From positions 3,126,001-3,190,000 of the forward strand of contig NZ_CP058990.1 in assembly GCF_019021925.1 (NCBI RefSeq): a DNA stretch of 64,000 bases. The letters run 5' to 3'. This DNA is from Cellulophaga sp. HaHaR_3_176 (GTDB taxonomy: Bacteria; Bacteroidota; Bacteroidia; Flavobacteriales; Flavobacteriaceae). The notes below the pieces were generated by a model. That model did no database searches and was not told the DNA's origin. It was given only the letters and a program-made list of their open reading frames with translations. Below, in pieces: positions 61,749-64,000 of the stretch. Numbering within the stretch: the stretch's first letter is position 1; each line of letters begins with the position of its first letter. Position numbers and translations under genes: made by a program.

Positions 61749-64000
61749 TTAAAGTTGAATATCTAAACCAATGGATACAGTTTTTACTGCTGGTGTCTGC
61801 CCTGTGTAGCTACCATTAATACCTTGTTCTGGATCGATGTACAGGATATCCTCTTTTACAAAAGTTAGGATATTAGTTCCTCTAGCATATAATCGCATTG
61901 AATTCAAGCCTAACAACGAAGTAACTTTTTCGGTAAAATTATAAGCAACCGTTAAATCTCTTAATCGAATATAACTACCATCATATAACCATCTACTTTG
62001 GTTTCCTTCATTACTACCGTTACGACCACCCCAAACAAACTGAGGTACTAAAGCGTCTGTTGAACCAGGTTGCCATCTATTATCATAAATAAAATCAGCT
62101 GTACTTCTTGGCGTAAGTCTTCCATCACCTAATGTACCCCTTGCTCTATCATCGAAAATATAGTTACCATAAGAATAAATAAAGTTGGCACTAAGACTTA
62201 TATCTTTATAAGTGAACATGGTATTGAAACCTCCAAAAAATTCTGGTGTAGCAGACTTGTCGTCTAAAAAGCGCTCTGCATCACTGATATCATTCGTTAT
62301 CGTTGTTTTTGAAGCATCTGTATACCATTGTGGATCACCATTTTCTTGATTCACACCAGCCCAACTATATAAATAGAATGATTGAAAATCTTCGCCTTCT
62401 TGTCTTCTATAAGCACCATCTGTAAAATCGTCAGTAAGTTCTGTGATTTCATTTTTTAGAAAAGTAGTATTAAACCCAACATTCCATGTAAAGTCCTCCT
62501 TACTGATAATATCTGCATTCATTGAAATTTCCAAACCTGAGTTTTTCATTTCACCAAAGTTTTGGGTCAACGAAGAGAAGCCTGAAGTCAAAGTAATTGG
62601 AACATTCAAAATAAGATCTGAAGAAGTACGTTCAAAATACTCAACAGTACCACTTATTTTCGAAAACAAACCAAAATCTACACCTACGTTAAAATTCTGT
62701 TGACTCTCCCAAGTAAGATCAGGATTGGCAATTTGACTTGGACTACCACCTGGGTTACCATCATAATCTTGACCAAAAACGTAAAGTCCTTGTGAAGGAA
62801 AATTACCAATGGCAGCATTACCTGTAACACCCCAAGAACTTCTAACTTTTAGTAAATCTAAAAAGGAAACATCTTCTAAAAAAGATTCTCTACTAGCAAC
62901 CCAACTTCCTCCAAAAGAATAAAAAGTACCCCATCTGTTATCAGCACCAAATCTAGAAGACCCGTCTCGTCTTAAACTACCTGAAAGAAAATATTTTCCA
63001 TCATAGTTATAATTTAACCTAGAAAAGGCAGAAACAAAGGTATATTCAGATTTCGAACCACTAATAGCAAACTCTGCTGATGCACTATTTAACGTACTTA
63101 AACTTTGGTTAGGAAATTGCGTTCCAGAAGCGCTAAAAGATTCATTATTAGTCTCTTGAGCTTCAAAACCTCCTAAAACATTAAAATTATGGTTATCACC
63201 TAAAATAAAATTATAATCTGCTGTTTGCGTACCTACAAAGGTTCTAAGCGACGTATTTGCTTCATAACCAATACCCCCAGAATTTCTTCCTCCACCATAC
63301 CTTGGATTTTGATATTGCGATTCGGTTAACGTAAGTAGGTCAAAATTCAATTGTGAACGTAAAGTCAAATTCTTTATTGGTTTTATGGAAACCGCAAAAT
63401 TATCGATAACTCTAAACTGCTTATTTTCCCAAAGATCATCACCACTTAAAGCACCAACTGGGTTAGCACCTCCTAAAGGAAAATAGTCGGCATGTTCCCC
63501 ATTAAATCTTCCTTCTTCATCATAAATAGGAATTAACGGTGATAGCTCTAATGAATTTTTAAATGGATTGTTGAAAGAACCACCATCAAAAAAGGTATTA
63601 GTTATACTGTTTGAAACCGATATATTATTGGAAATGGTTAAATAATCCGTTGCTTTAAATTCTATATTACTTCTAGCACTCAATCTTTTGAAACCTGATC
63701 CTATGATATAGTTTTCTTGATCATAATAAGCCCCAGAGAAAAAGTATTTTAAATTATCGGTACCACCACTAGCACTTAAATCATAACTTTGAGTTATTCC
63801 CGTTCTGGTAATTGCATCTAACCAATTAGTATCCGTAGGTTCTCCTGTTGAAGGATCAATCAGTTGTTGAAAAGTAGCATCAAATCTAGCTTGCGCTTCC
63901 GCTGGTGTATCTCCACCATTAACATAACCTTCTAGATAAAGTTCTGTATACTCTGCTGCATTCAATGGTTTCAAGATCTTATTGTATGCTTGTGAGTTAA
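61749..64000 (-). CDS. susC: SusC/RagA-type TonB-dependent transporter (N-terminus outside the window)
   Basis: The open frame continues past the right edge. About 750 C-terminal residues are visible; the signal peptide, the N-terminal carboxypeptidase-like domain and most of the plug lie outside. Visible marks: SASGGTDNLKYFFSGAYYDQ (start of the barrel in SusC proteins), ARSNIEFKATDYLTISNNIS, LRRDGSSRFGADNRWGTFYS, and the C-terminal LTVAYNFTEKVTSLLG, RLYARGTNILTF and TKxV-type end strand. It imports its ligand across the outer membrane with TonB energy. The first gene of the leftward operon. Confidence 0.95.
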   Translation of the reverse strand, partial: NSQAYNKILKPLNAAEYTELYLEGYVNGGDTPAEAQARFDATFQQLIDPSTGEPTDTNWLDAITRTGITQSYDLSASGGTDNLKYFFSGAYYDQENYIIGSGFKRLSARSNIEFKATDYLTISNNISVSNSITNTFFDGGSFNNPFKNSLELSPLIPIYDEEGRFNGEHADYFPLGGANPVGALSGDDLWENKQFRVIDNFAVSIKPIKNLTLRSQLNFDLLTLTESQYQNPRYGGGRNSGGIGYEANTSLRTFVGTQTADYNFILGDNHNFNVLGGFEAQETNNESFSASGTQFPNQSLSTLNSASAEFAISGSKSEYTFVSAFSRLNYNYDGKYFLSGSLRRDGSSRFGADNRWGTFYSFGGSWVASRESFLEDVSFLDLLKVRSSWGVTGNAAIGNFPSQGLYVFGQDYDGNPGGSPSQIANPDLTWESQQNFNVGVDFGLFSKISGTVEYFERTSSDLILNVPITLTSGFSSLTQNFGEMKNSGLEISMNADIISKEDFTWNVGFNTTFLKNEITELTDDFTDGAYRRQEGEDFQSFYLYSWAGVNQENGDPQWYTDASKTTITNDISDAERFLDDKSATPEFFGGFNTMFTYKDISLSANFIYSYGNYIFDDRARGTLGDGRLTPRSTADFIYDNRWQPGSTDALVPQFVWGGRNGSNEGNQSRWLYDGSYIRLRDLTVAYNFTEKVTSLLGLNSMRLYARGTNILTFVKEDILYIDPEQGINGSYTGQTPAVKTVSIGLDIQL

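Overview
The window looks like chromosomal DNA from a member of the Bacteroidetes, most likely a marine-type Flavobacteriaceae. The evidence is: strongly AT-rich DNA, -7 promoter elements of the Bacteroidetes type (TAnnTTTG), a SusC/SusD pair, many lipoproteins and porins with Bacteroidetes-style signal sequences, and house-keeping genes (accB/accC/fabH/rpmF, pdxA, ribE) in an order usual for Flavobacteria. I see no tRNA, rRNA, CRISPR array, transposase or phage gene. Genus and species cannot be read from the sequence.

Layout. (1) 1-7.3 kb: lipoproteins (DUF3124, FKBP prolyl isomerase), a GreA/GreB-like protein, an FAD oxidoreductase, and an operon of two related envelope proteins, one carrying an inserted DUF1573 domain. 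(2) 7.4-14.4 kb: core metabolism, with acetyl-CoA carboxylase subunits, FabH, L32, YceD, PdxA, riboflavin synthase, a DUF2007 protein and a TauE/SafE-type exporter. (3) 14.4-18.3 kb: two overlapping small membrane-protein ORFs, then a four-gene operon (coiled-coil protein, roadblock/longin-like protein, Rab/Ras-like small GTPase, hybrid histidine kinase). (4) 18.4-43 kb: a large nitrate-assimilation island. It holds a fused nitrate reductase (molybdopterin + FAD/NAD + BFD domains), a rubredoxin protein on a sulfite/nitrite-reductase-like scaffold, NrtABCD with an outer-membrane porin, NarK, a Crp/Fnr regulator with FNR-like cysteines, siroheme methyltransferase, NirB, NirD, DUF4202, a NarX/NreB-like sensor kinase and, about 13 kb away, a NarL-type response regulator. 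An amine oxidase/AraC pair, an SDR and a DUF5995 gene sit inside it. (5) 43.3-47.9 kb: a secreted esterase, an MtfA-like peptidase and a GH63-type glucosidase. (6) 47.9-64 kb: one long leftward operon that starts with SusC (cut by the window edge) and SusD. It continues with an M19 dipeptidase homologue, two related amidohydrolase lipoproteins, an FG-GAP protein, RidA, a UlaG-like metallo-hydrolase, a creatininase-family protein, an alpha/beta hydrolase, an exported Asp/Glu-type racemase and an SLC13 carboxylate transporter.

How the parts work together. In region 4, nitrate would cross the outer membrane through the porin and the inner membrane through NrtABCD or NarK. The NasC-type fusion would reduce it to nitrite, perhaps with electrons from the rubredoxin protein, and NirBD with siroheme (CobA) would reduce nitrite to ammonium. 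Most promoters of the island carry a 16-bp palindrome TACGTA-N4-TACGTA. This is laid out like a NarL 7-2-7 site and in several cases runs directly into the -7 element. I regard it as the operator of this regulon. Region 6 looks like a SusCD-type locus for an amide or peptide rather than a polysaccharide: it has no glycoside hydrolase but several amide- and peptide-bond hydrolases, a racemase, an imine deaminase and a carboxylate importer.

The most unusual items are the shared operator, the siroheme-less rubredoxin fusion, the small GTPase/histidine kinase operon, the two overlapping small ORFs and the SusCD-amidohydrolase operon with its metal-ligand-poor M19 protein.
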